Positions 1 through 7,718 of a stretch of DNA of 11,182 nt are shown here, one piece after another (within the stretch, counting starts at the first letter, position 1; every line of letters begins with the position of its first letter). Location: positions 1-11,182 of the forward strand of contig CAJMNP010000019.1 in NCBI GenBank assembly GCA_905214895.1. The letters run 5' to 3'. Made by a program: the position numbers and the translations under genes. The notes below the pieces were generated by a model, which was not told the DNA's origin, ran no database searches, and worked only from the letters and a program-made list of their open reading frames with translations. This DNA is from an uncultured bacterium. GTDB lineage: Bacteria > Actinomycetota > Coriobacteriia > Coriobacteriales > Coriobacteriaceae.

Positions 1-82
1 CCGTTGCCGTCGTTGCCGATGCTAGGCCGGCCGCGATATCGCGTGCAAGCTCCGATGCATCCATGTTCGCGCTCTGTGCCAT
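1..82 (-). CDS. Unidentified protein, 5' end only (27 codons visible)
   Basis: The minus strand has an ATG at 82-80 preceded seven bases upstream by a good ribosome binding site (AGAGGGG). The frame stays open to the window edge. The visible residues begin MAQSANMDASELARDIAAGL and continue as an Ala/Thr-rich stretch. They suggest a soluble N-terminal helix and show no signal peptide. Too little is present to name a family. A promoter-like sequence and a large palindrome lie just upstream, so the gene probably has its own regulated promoter. Confidence that it is a gene rests on the ribosome binding site and on codon choice typical of the other genes here. Its function is unknown. Confidence 0.6.
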   Translation of the reverse strand, partial: MAQSANMDASELARDIAAGLASATTAT

Positions 83-114
83 CAAGGCCCCTCTCTTTTG
101 GCGATCTTGGGGCT

Positions 115-145
115 TTAGTATGACACCTGGCTTTACAGCTGACAA
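115..145 (-). promoter_or_regulatory. Candidate promoter of the minus-strand gene at 82
   Basis: On the minus strand TTGTCA (145-140) matches the -35 consensus at five of six bases. It is followed after 17 bases by CATACT (122-117), or after 19 bases by TACTAA (120-115). Transcription would start near 110 and leave a leader of about 28 bases with the ribosome binding site. The -35 box sits at the centre of the palindrome at 123-166. Boxes were assigned by eye; the -10 is weak. Confidence 0.4.
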
Positions 146-166
146 GACAGCTGTAAAGCCAGGTGT
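123..166. repeat. Perfect 19-bp inverted repeat with 6-bp centre, operator-like
   Basis: Arms 123-141 and 148-166 are exact reverse complements separated by ACAAGA. Each arm is itself nearly palindromic, so four copies of a core ACANCTG (or its complement) start at 123, 135, 147 and 160, about 12 bp apart. No T-run follows on either strand, which argues against a terminator. The overlap with the candidate promoter of the gene at 82 suggests a multi-site operator. The alternative is a dispersed palindromic repeat like its neighbours. Confidence 0.6.
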
Positions 167-185
167 AAAGTTGGAATAAAGATTC

Positions 186-254
186 AATCTTGGGGCGGGT
201 CCATTTTCGAACTGGCAAGCTGAGGATAGTTGAAAATGGACCCGCCCCAAGATT
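186..254. repeat. Palindromic repeat, 23-bp perfect arms (REP or MITE-like)
   Basis: Arms 186-208 and 232-254 are exact reverse complements around a 23-base centre. Pairing can extend a few more bases with one bulge. The arm carries GGGGCGGGTCCATTTT, which differs only by transitions from GGGACAGGTTTATTTT in the palindrome at 11036-11102. No convincing gene overlaps it. It is probably a dispersed non-coding repeat. Confidence 0.65.
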
Positions 255-288
255 CGAGCAGCCCGTTTTGTCCTGGACCAAGGGGCAG

Positions 289-495
289 TGGTCAAAAAAG
301 GCCAAATATGAGTACTGTCACCAAATTAGTAGCAGCGATTTTCCGGTCCAGAGCAGCAAAATCGCCTTGTTTGGAGCCCGATCACGACTCTGAAGGACGA
401 AAATCGATGCACTTTTGGCCGCTGGCACCGATTTTGGAGGCCATTTGGCTGCCACTAAACTGGTAACAGTACTCATATTTGGCCTTTTTTGACCA
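289..495. repeat. Long imperfect inverted repeat, about 207 bp (MITE-like)
   Basis: Arms 289-318 and 466-495 match perfectly over 30 bp (outer part TGGTCAAAAAAGGCCAAATA). Homology continues inward to 336 and 448 with about five mismatches over 48 bp. The centre of about 110 bp has no plausible gene. Terminal inverted repeats around a short non-coding core suggest a miniature inverted-repeat element. No target-site duplication is obvious. Together with the repeats at 123-166 and 186-254 and the hairpin at 519-550, it fills the gene-free stretch 83-566. Confidence 0.6.
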
Positions 496-518
496 CCGGG
501 TTTCCGGCAAACCCCAAA

Positions 519-550
519 AGCGGGTCCGGATCGCTCGATCCGGACCCGCT
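519..550 (-). terminator. Probable intrinsic terminator of the giant surface-protein gene
   Basis: A 15-bp perfect GC-rich stem (519-533 with 536-550) with a two-base centre begins 17 bases downstream of the stop codon at 567. In the minus-strand transcript the stem is followed by a short T-run (CTTTT), then GGGG, which could pair with CCCC upstream to lengthen the stem. The T-tract is short, so termination may be partial. Confidence 0.6.
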
Positions 551-566
551 GGGGACTGGCATGCGG

Positions 567-3500
567 TTAAGCGCGGCGCTTCATGGCCCACGCCAGCAGC
601 AGAGCTGCTACACCGGCTGCGAGTACGGCACCAGCCATGACATACGTGCTGTCGCCGGACTCAGGCAACGTCTCCTTGCCAGCCTTCTCCTTAGGCTTGG
701 AAGTCGTAGCCGTGGTGGTCGTAGTGGTTTGGCCTGAAGCAGGCTTGGCAGCCTCGGCAACCGTAAAGGTCGTCTCGGCCGTGCCCGTGTCCGAAACCAC
801 GCTCAGCTTGTGCTCGCCCACGCCGAGCGTATTCAGGAAGCTCGCCTTGAGCGTCACGATCGTAGAGCCCTCGGTGAGCTCGTAGTTCTCGGCAGTGACC
901 TCCTTATCGTCAACCAGCACCTTCTGGAAGAACGCGAGCGGCGCGTTCGAGCGGAAGGTCAGGTCCTTGGCGGCCTCGACCACCATCGTCTGGCCCGTAC
1001 CGTCGGTGATCTCGGGCGCCGGAATCGCCTCGGTCTTGCCCTTCTCGCCGCAGGCAGTGCACTCCTGGTGCCACTCGCCCTTGGCCTCGACCGTCGCCGG
1101 CTTGTCAACGACCCACTCAAAGGTGTGCTCAGCCTTGTCGATGACCTCACCGCAGCGGCAGACACGCCAGTGATTCTTAGCGTCGTGTGCCCAGCCAGAG
1201 CCATCGGGCTCGTGCTTGAGCACGCCCTCGACCGTCACATTCACGTCGCCCTCGACATCCTTGAGCTCATAGGTGCCCTTGGCGGAAAGCTTAACGGACG
1301 TGCCGTTGACCTTGACAGCGTAGTCCTTGCCCGCAAAGTAGGCGCTGTCGATGCTCATGGCGAGCGTTGCAGTCCCGTGCCAGTCGAGCTCGGTTGCCGT
1401 CGAGGTGAGCGTGTAGCCCACCTGATTGCTCGGCAGCGTCACGACCAGCTTGGGACCGACCGCCACGGTAGCCTCGGTGGCGGAAGAGGCGTCGTAGTTG
1501 GCCTTAGCCTGGTAGCGCACCTCATACGTGCCGGCGGCAAGACCCGTAAGCTCGGCCGTGCCCTCGCCCACCGCCTGATACTCGGCAGCACCCTTGGCAC
1601 GCCACTCCATCGTCGCGTCGACGCCCGTGATCTTGCCGTCACGCTTGCCGCTCACGGTCTCGGCCTCGGCCTGGACCACCGGCGCGCCCTGCGCGGCGTT
1701 CTTGATGGAGAACTTGCACGTCAAGCCCTCGGTCGGCAGTGCGTAGTTGCCCGCAGCCTTGCCCTTCAGCGCGGTGAGGGTCGCGGTATAGGCGCCAACC
1801 TCGGTCTGAGAGCCCTCGACGGTCGCACCAAGGTCATCGCCGTCGACGACGTTGACGAGCGTTGCCTCGGGGCAGTGCTCCTCGCCGTCGTAGACAAACT
1901 CGCTGGTGCCCCACGTCACGGTGAGCGGGCGCTGGTTGATGGTGAACGTGCCATCGACGAACGTGATGCTGTAGTTGGGGTTTGCACCCTCGGGCTGCGT
2001 CAGCTGCAGAGCATAGCCGCCATCACGCACGTTGTCGTTATCTTCGCGCTCGATCTCGAGGCCCTGAAGCGTTTCGCCCGCGACGAGTTTGCCAGAAGTG
2101 ACATCCCACGCAAACACGGGGTCGGCCTCGCCGTAGGTCTTAGAAGCGTCCTGGGCGGTGACCGTGATCGCGCGCGGCTTGACCTCGAGCGTCACCTCAC
2201 CCTCGGCCTTCACGCCGTCGATCGTTACCTCATAGGACACAGTCAGCGTGCCGACGTCCTTAATTTTGGGGGCCTCGGGGGACCAGTTCTTGCCGTCAGC
2301 GCTGTACATTGCCGTCGCGCCCTCGGGCAGCCTCGTCGCATCGACCGTGTGATACGCACCGTCGTACTCATCGGAATAGCCAACGATAGCGGCAGCCGGA
2401 ATCTCGACCTCAGCCAGCTTGTGACCGCAGACCTTGCATTGCTGCTGCTTGGAGCCCTTCTCGGTAGCCGTGGGAGTCTTGACGACAACCCACTCAAAGT
2501 CGTGCTTGGCCTCGTCGATCTTGTCACCACAGGCGCACTGATGCCAATGCGTACCGTCGTCGGAGAGCCACTCATCGTTCACGGCCTCGTGCTTGCGCAC
2601 GCCCTCGACGGTGATGGTGGTCTTCTCCTCAACATTGCTCAGGACGAACTTTCCATCCTCGCCCTTCTCGAGAACAACGCCGTTCGCCTTGACGGCAAAG
2701 TCGTCGCCCGCGTAGTAGCCATCGGAGATCTTTACCGAGAACTCCACGCTTTCGTGCCACTGCAGTCTGTTCGGGCTATGCCAGTCTATCGAGTAGGCGT
2801 CATTCTCACTAGAAAGGGTGACCCATAAGTACTTACCGTTGTCGACATGCACTTCCACAGGCGCGGACGGCATGTAATTTTTAGTCTCGGCATACCAGAT
2901 CTGGTAGTCGCCAGCGGCAAGATTCTCAATCTTACCGTCTTCGGAAACTATGGTCTCGCCATCGGCGTCCCCGGCTTCGGTGCGGAACAGGCGGTAGGCG
3001 ACGCCGCCGTGCGCGCCTTTAATCTTGCCGTCGCACTTGCCACGGATGGTCTCGGCGGTAGCCTTCAGGCCCTGAGGCTTCTCCTGCTCGGCCTTATAAA
3101 TCGTGTAGGTATACTCAAGGTTTTCGGTAGGAAGGGCATAATTCTTGATGACCTCGGGGTCACCGGCGAGGCCCGTCACCTTTGCCGGATAGCTACCGGC
3201 ATCGATGCCCGTCGCGTTCTCGACCTCATAGGAAACCTTGCCCTCGTCACGCTTGACGACATTGGTGGGCTCGACCTTGGGGCCCTGACGTTTGCCGTTA
3301 TAGGTATACGTTCCGACCGTCCAGCCAACACCAATCTGGCGCTTGGCGATCTCGAACGTGCCGGTCTGGAGCGTCGGAGCATAGTTCGCCCGCTGGATCT
3401 TGTCCCACTTGTCGCCGACCTTGCTCTCCTCGATCGTCAGCGTATAGGTGCCCACGTTCTCGCCGGCCTCACGGTGAATCTTGAACCAGGAGAGCGGGTG

Positions 3501-6500
3501 GCCCTGAACAATCGAGCCCTTGACGGCTTCGAGTTCAAAGTTCGGATCAGCCTCGCCGTACGTCTTCGAAGCGTCCTTGGGCTTCACCGTCACCGGACGG
3601 GGATCGACCTTGAGCTCGACCTCGCCCTTGCAGATGTCCCCAGACGTAAGGGTCGCCTCAAATTCGATGGTCTTGGACCCGGCATCGCAGATGAGCGGAG
3701 ACTCGTCGCTCCACTTCTTCTCGCCCTTCTCGCGATACTGGATAGATGCGACGGTCTCGGCGTTAACCGTCACGCCGTGCTTTTCGCCATCGTAGATACC
3801 CGAGTAGCCGGTAATACCGAAAGCCGGAATCTCGATAGACCCGCGCTCGTAGCCGCACGTCTTGCAGCGCTCGTGCTTGGAACCGGGCTTATCGGCCGTG
3901 GCGTCCTGGTCGACGACCCACTCAAAGTCGTGCTGGGCGCGGTCAACGTCCTCCTTGCCGCAGGTGCAGGTGTTCCAGTGCTCGGCGTCGTCGTGCTTCC
4001 AACCGCTACCGTCGGCCTTCTTGGGGCCGTCCTTGACCTCAACCGTCAGGGCCTCAGAGGCGTTATGGTTACGGTCGGCCTTAAGACGAACGCTGTATTT
4101 GCCAGCGGCGAGGCCCTTAACCGACGTCTCGCCTTCGGCAATCCACTGATAGTCGCCGGCGGCCTCGGCTTTCCACTCGTAGGTGTTATCAATCCCGTCG
4201 ATGCTGCCATCCGCCAAGGCATGTCCGGTCGCGGCCGTCGTCTTAACGTCCTTGGGAGCAGCCTGTTCGGCGGGGGTGATCTTTATCTCGAGCTCGCCCT
4301 CCACCGGTACGTAGTCGGGTGCGGTAATACGATATTTAATCGTCTCGGCGCACACGTTGCCGTAGATATCGCGCGTGACATTGGTATAGGAGGGAATTCG
4401 GTCTTCGTACAGCGAGCCACCATCGACGCTGTATTCGATCTGCATGCCCTCGGGAGCGTTATCGACCGTCACCGACGGCGCGTGAGCCTTGCCATCATAG
4501 GTGCCGTCAAAGCCCTTGGCCTGAACGTTCTCGAACTGCGTGCCGTAGATGCTCCAGTAGAAAAACTTGCCGTATGCAAAGTTTCCCAGACCCCAAGCTT
4601 GGCTCCTATACGCACCGGGATCTTTCTCCGAAACCGATTCGCCCCAAGCGAGGCGTTCGAAATCGACGCCCTCTTTAAGCTCAATCCATTCGTCGCCAAG
4701 CTTATACGTCACCTTAATGCGAGGCGTTATCTCCTCACCCGTCCACTTATAAGACGGTACGTCGTTGAGCACGTCACCGTTGCTGAACCTGACGTTATCC
4801 TTCAGCTTGTCGTAGCCAATGATTTCGACCTTGCAAAGATTCTTGCGGTTGGAGTCCTTCTCTGCAAGCGAGGCGGGGTTGATCTTGAACACGCGCTCGA
4901 GCGTAACATCGCTTTGCCCCTCGATGGCGACCGTCGCCACCACGCGATAGGTGCCCGCATCGCACGGCTGCGACCCTTCCATCTCGATGCCCTGGGGATT
5001 ATTGTCATCCACGCCCCTATAGAACCGCGCGCTCACAATCTTTACCTTGCCCTGGGCTACAGCGTTGTCCTTTTGAGACGGCTTAGTCGTAGCAAGCACG
5101 GCATCGCGCGGCTTGCCGTTGTAGGTAAAGCTCAGGTCGCCGCTCTTGGACGACATCAGCGAGATCTTCTCGCCATCCCTAGAGTAGACACAGTGTGAGG
5201 CCTCATACTGTCCGTTGCACGTAGCCGCGATGCTGTACCCATCCTTGTTGGCGGAATAGGTCCACTCGTGCTCGTGCTTGCGATGGATAACCTTGACCTT
5301 GCCATCGGTAACGTCGTATGCAAGGTCGGCATTAGCAAACTTGAGCCTGCTCGCAAGATCCTCCTGCGAAAGATCGCTCGTGCCAAGGTTCACATACTCA
5401 TAGTAGTAGTACTGCTTATTGGACTCGGGATCGAACTTGGTATCGTCGACAGACAGGACGGCTTCGCCCGTGAAAGACTTATCGACGTGAACCTTGCCGT
5501 AGCTACCGACATCGGATGCGTCGACACCCTTCGCCTTGGTCGTAGTGACCTTCGTGTTGCCAGCGAGCGTCACAGAACCGAGAGCGTAAACCGCGCAGCG
5601 CTGCGAGTCCTGAATGTCGAGTCTTTGCCCGTAATCACTATAATAAGGAGACACGTATGAATCGTCGATAGTCGAGCTCTCGATGGTGCAAGAAGCGTCT
5701 TTCGCCACCGCAATGCCGCTTGTCATATGCATCTTGTAGTCAAAATACATGTATTCGCAGGGGCCATTCCACGAGGTCGTGCCCGCACTTGGCTTAGATC
5801 GAATACTACAGTTCTTCACCGACAGATCAGCATTCCTGACAACAATATTGCCCGAATGCACATGATTGTCCTCGACCTTCAAGTAGTCGCACGCGATCAT
5901 TGACTGGTAATTGTTTTCGAACTTGCAGCCGTTCAATGTCACGCGGGGCTTGGCGTTTCTTCCGACCACGCTCAAGGCGCCAACGCAGTCGTCGGCGTTG
6001 TTGCTAAAGGTGCAATTGGTAAAAGTTGCATCAACCGCAACATGGGAACCACGAATAGTCACCGGAGCAGGGGATGCAGTGTAAGTGCTCTTGTCGTTGG
6101 AATAGCTACTCCGGCCATTCTTTACACAATTCCAATTGCTGACATTCACGTTCGTGAAGCTGGCCGTCTCCCCTCTGCCCATGGTTCCGTACAACAAAAT
6201 TGCCCGGTCGCACTCACGGTCAAGATTAGAGACAAGCGTCAGATCCTTCACGGTAAGGCTAAGCTTCTGACCAGTATTCGGCTTATCGGCGACATTCCAT
6301 TCATCACTATCGCCCAAGAACGTCTTGCCATTGCAAACGACCTTTGTCGCGGCGCCCGAGTCGCCGATGAACTCGACGTATCCACCCGTAACTACAAAGA
6401 GCGGACGCCTGTAGTACGTCTTATTACGCATATCGGTCAGCGGGCCGCCCAGATATCTGTCATTACTAAAGTACAGGCGGGTGGGGTTCTCCGCCGTGCC

Positions 6501-6752
6501 GCCTTGGACTTTGTAGTAATCAATATCGACCTGGCCGGTAAGGACATAGTCCTTGCCGGCCTCAAGCACAACAGGCTTATTTTTGTCGTAGTATGACAGG
6601 TCATCCTTCGACCTTATTGGAAACGTCGCACCCTGCGGATACGCCTCCGCTACCGTAGGCGTGGCGAGCGTCGTCGCCGCACCCCCAAGCGCCAGCGCTG
6701 CAGCCAGCACGCAAGCAGCAAGTCTGCGCATCCCCATCTTCTTCCCCTTCAT
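567..6752 (-). CDS. Giant LPxTG-like cell-wall-anchored surface protein with beta-helix, MBG and zinc-ribbon-like repeats
   Basis: This 2061-residue protein is secreted and probably sortase-anchored. Residues 1-37 form a signal peptide (Lys/Arg start, Ala/Leu core, possible cleavage after AEA). Residues about 90-470 read as a right-handed beta-helix, with repeated VTLNGCKFENN-like turns. A His/Cys segment lies at about 492-523. Repeating Ig/MBG-like modules follow, including two MBG_2-type domains with YGEADP (about 1050-1135 and 1525-1605). Three Cys/His zinc-ribbon-like modules sit at 912-977, 1388-1453 and 1847-1912. A final Ig-like domain, a Thr-rich linker, LPESGD (2029-2034), a hydrophobic segment and a KRRA tail end the protein. 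GGGAG seven bases upstream supports the first ATG. A role in adhesion or glycan binding is inferred; no catalytic motif was recognised. The gene stands alone, divergent from a two-component system. Confidence 0.9.
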   Translation of the reverse strand: MKGKKMGMRRLAACVLAAALALGGAATTLATPTVAEAYPQGATFPIRSKDDLSYYDKNKPVVLEAGKDYVLTGQVDIDYYKVQGGTAENPTRLYFSNDRYLGGPLTDMRNKTYYRRPLFVVTGGYVEFIGDSGAATKVVCNGKTFLGDSDEWNVADKPNTGQKLSLTVKDLTLVSNLDRECDRAILLYGTMGRGETASFTNVNVSNWNCVKNGRSSYSNDKSTYTASPAPVTIRGSHVAVDATFTNCTFSNNADDCVGALSVVGRNAKPRVTLNGCKFENNYQSMIACDYLKVEDNHVHSGNIVVRNADLSVKNCSIRSKPSAGTTSWNGPCEYMYFDYKMHMTSGIAVAKDASCTIESSTIDDSYVSPYYSDYGQRLDIQDSQRCAVYALGSVTLAGNTKVTTTKAKGVDASDVGSYGKVHVDKSFTGEAVLSVDDTKFDPESNKQYYYYEYVNLGTSDLSQEDLASRLKFANADLAYDVTDGKVKVIHRKHEHEWTYSANKDGYSIAATCNGQYEASHCVYSRDGEKISLMSSKSGDLSFTYNGKPRDAVLATTKPSQKDNAVAQGKVKIVSARFYRGVDDNNPQGIEMEGSQPCDAGTYRVVATVAIEGQSDVTLERVFKINPASLAEKDSNRKNLCKVEIIGYDKLKDNVRFSNGDVLNDVPSYKWTGEEITPRIKVTYKLGDEWIELKEGVDFERLAWGESVSEKDPGAYRSQAWGLGNFAYGKFFYWSIYGTQFENVQAKGFDGTYDGKAHAPSVTVDNAPEGMQIEYSVDGGSLYEDRIPSYTNVTRDIYGNVCAETIKYRITAPDYVPVEGELEIKITPAEQAAPKDVKTTAATGHALADGSIDGIDNTYEWKAEAAGDYQWIAEGETSVKGLAAGKYSVRLKADRNHNASEALTVEVKDGPKKADGSGWKHDDAEHWNTCTCGKEDVDRAQHDFEWVVDQDATADKPGSKHERCKTCGYERGSIEIPAFGITGYSGIYDGEKHGVTVNAETVASIQYREKGEKKWSDESPLICDAGSKTIEFEATLTSGDICKGEVELKVDPRPVTVKPKDASKTYGEADPNFELEAVKGSIVQGHPLSWFKIHREAGENVGTYTLTIEESKVGDKWDKIQRANYAPTLQTGTFEIAKRQIGVGWTVGTYTYNGKRQGPKVEPTNVVKRDEGKVSYEVENATGIDAGSYPAKVTGLAGDPEVIKNYALPTENLEYTYTIYKAEQEKPQGLKATAETIRGKCDGKIKGAHGGVAYRLFRTEAGDADGETIVSEDGKIENLAAGDYQIWYAETKNYMPSAPVEVHVDNGKYLWVTLSSENDAYSIDWHSPNRLQWHESVEFSVKISDGYYAGDDFAVKANGVVLEKGEDGKFVLSNVEEKTTITVEGVRKHEAVNDEWLSDDGTHWHQCACGDKIDEAKHDFEWVVVKTPTATEKGSKQQQCKVCGHKLAEVEIPAAAIVGYSDEYDGAYHTVDATRLPEGATAMYSADGKNWSPEAPKIKDVGTLTVSYEVTIDGVKAEGEVTLEVKPRAITVTAQDASKTYGEADPVFAWDVTSGKLVAGETLQGLEIEREDNDNVRDGGYALQLTQPEGANPNYSITFVDGTFTINQRPLTVTWGTSEFVYDGEEHCPEATLVNVVDGDDLGATVEGSQTEVGAYTATLTALKGKAAGNYALPTEGLTCKFSIKNAAQGAPVVQAEAETVSGKRDGKITGVDATMEWRAKGAAEYQAVGEGTAELTGLAAGTYEVRYQAKANYDASSATEATVAVGPKLVVTLPSNQVGYTLTSTATELDWHGTATLAMSIDSAYFAGKDYAVKVNGTSVKLSAKGTYELKDVEGDVNVTVEGVLKHEPDGSGWAHDAKNHWRVCRCGEVIDKAEHTFEWVVDKPATVEAKGEWHQECTACGEKGKTEAIPAPEITDGTGQTMVVEAAKDLTFRSNAPLAFFQKVLVDDKEVTAENYELTEGSTIVTLKASFLNTLGVGEHKLSVVSDTGTAETTFTVAEAAKPASGQTTTTTTATTSKPKEKAGKETLPESGDSTYVMAGAVLAAGVAALLLAWAMKRRA

Positions 6753-6802
6753 CGTTCAGCTCCCTTACCCCTATGCTTTCGCGATGTCCGATATCGCTTG
6801 GC

Positions 6803-6838
6803 GCTGGCGGCCGGCATGGTCCCTCGCCAGCCGCCAGC
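6803..6838 (-). promoter_or_regulatory. Inverted repeat in the probable leader of the surface-protein gene
   Basis: GCTGGCGGC (6803-6811) pairs perfectly with GCCGCCAGC (6830-6838) across 18 bases. It lies between the AT-rich promoter-like patch (about 6844-6874) and the start codon at 6752, so it could fold in the 5' leader of the minus-strand transcript. No T-run follows. It may be a leader hairpin or a protein-binding site. Confidence 0.3.
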
Positions 6839-6843
6839 TCAAA

Positions 6844-6874
6844 TTGACATATATATCCATCTGGTATTGTGCAA
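6844..6874. promoter_or_regulatory. AT-rich divergent promoter region
   Basis: This is the only AT-rich patch in the 243-bp gap between the divergent surface-protein and regulator genes. On the plus strand TTGACA (6844-6849) is followed after 15 bases by TATTGT. On the minus strand TTGCAC (6874-6869) precedes TATATA/TATATG sequences at short spacing. None is a clean consensus pair. A second TTGACA lies 40 bp further on (6884-6889). I did not find convincing paired LytTR-type sites. Confidence 0.35.
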
Positions 6875-6995
6875 CCGCATGTTTTGACACCCCACCGCTC
6901 GGCGCGAGTTGCGTGCCGTGGGGCGCAAATGGAACGCACCCCCGCGGGCGGCGCGTGCACGATGTGGCAAAATCGAGGTACTAAGGGGGCCCAAT

Positions 6996-7718
6996 ATGCT
7001 CAAAATCATCGCCTGCGACGACGACGTCGCCTTTCTAGATAACCTGCACCGCATGATCAACCGCTGGTCGGCCGAGACGGGTACGGCGGTCGATGTTGCG
7101 CTCGTTACGCGCGGCGAGGACCTGCTGGCACGCCATGCCGCATCGCGCGCCGACATTATCATGCTCGACATGATCATGCCGCTCGTCAACGGCATGGACA
7201 CCGCCCGCGAGCTGCGCCAATCCGATACCGCCGTACGCTTGGTGTTTCTGACCTCATCGCCCGAGTTCGCGCTTGAGTCCTACGAGGTCCGCGCCTTCGA
7301 CTACCTGCTCAAACCCGTGACCTACGAGCGCGTGGCGCAATTGCTCGACGAGCTGTCGAGCCTGCGTCCGGCAGCGACCGACGAGCTCGTCATCAAGACG
7401 TCCTTTGGCTACCATGCCCTGCGCCTATCCGATATCGAATATGCCGAGGCTCGCAACAAGCACGTGGTCTTCCACCTGCGCGATGGCCGCGATATCGAGG
7501 CGCTCGAGCCGTTCCGCAGCATCGAGGACCGACTGGCCCAAAACGCGACCTTCTTTAAATGCCACCGCAGCTACCAGGTCAATCTGCGCAACATCGACCA
7601 CTTTAACCGCACGGAAATCGTCATGCGCTCGGGCGCGTGTATACCGCTCGCGCGCAGCTGCAAGCAGGGATTCCAAGACGCCTACTTTGCGGTGCGGTTC
7701 GAGAGCGGGAGACGCTGA
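6996..7718 (+). CDS. LytTR-family response regulator
   Basis: This 240-residue cytoplasmic transcription regulator has a receiver domain (1-120) with acidic residues D8-D10, phospho-acceptor D58 in MLDMIMP, T86 and K106 in YLLKP. A LytTR DNA-binding domain follows (about 130-235), with the family pattern FFKCHRSYQVNL at 186-197. Length and order are typical of the AgrA/LytR group. The start at 6996 is chosen because AAGGGGG lies just upstream; an ATG 29 codons earlier would add sequence that matches no domain and lacks that site. The stop shares one base with the kinase start, so the two are co-translated. The family binds paired sites in promoters; the divergent surface-protein gene is a candidate target by position only. 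Confidence 0.93.
   Translation: MLKIIACDDDVAFLDNLHRMINRWSAETGTAVDVALVTRGEDLLARHAASRADIIMLDMIMPLVNGMDTARELRQSDTAVRLVFLTSSPEFALESYEVRAFDYLLKPVTYERVAQLLDELSSLRPAATDELVIKTSFGYHALRLSDIEYAEARNKHVVFHLRDGRDIEALEPFRSIEDRLAQNATFFKCHRSYQVNLRNIDHFNRTEIVMRSGACIPLARSCKQGFQDAYFAVRFESGRR

Noticed and set aside
123..166. Palindrome as an intrinsic terminator
   Set aside because: No T-run follows the stem on either strand, and it lies upstream of a start codon rather than after a stop.
186..495. CRISPR array
   Set aside because: The repeats are inverted pairs, not regularly spaced direct repeats, and no cas gene is present.
190..737. Short open frames over the repeat cluster on both strands
   Set aside because: They run through the palindromes, lack ribosome binding sites and give low-complexity translations. 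Two opposite frames share a peptide only because the repeat arms are inverted copies.
810..5198. Two long plus-strand open frames (672 and 783 codons) opposite the surface-protein gene
   Set aside because: Their translations are Leu/Arg/Ala-rich with no recognisable domain and no ribosome binding site, while the opposite strand encodes a coherent multidomain protein. They are codon-bias shadows.
6601..6960. Minus-strand 119-codon frame in the divergent promoter region
   Set aside because: It overlaps the start of the surface-protein gene in another frame and matches no family.
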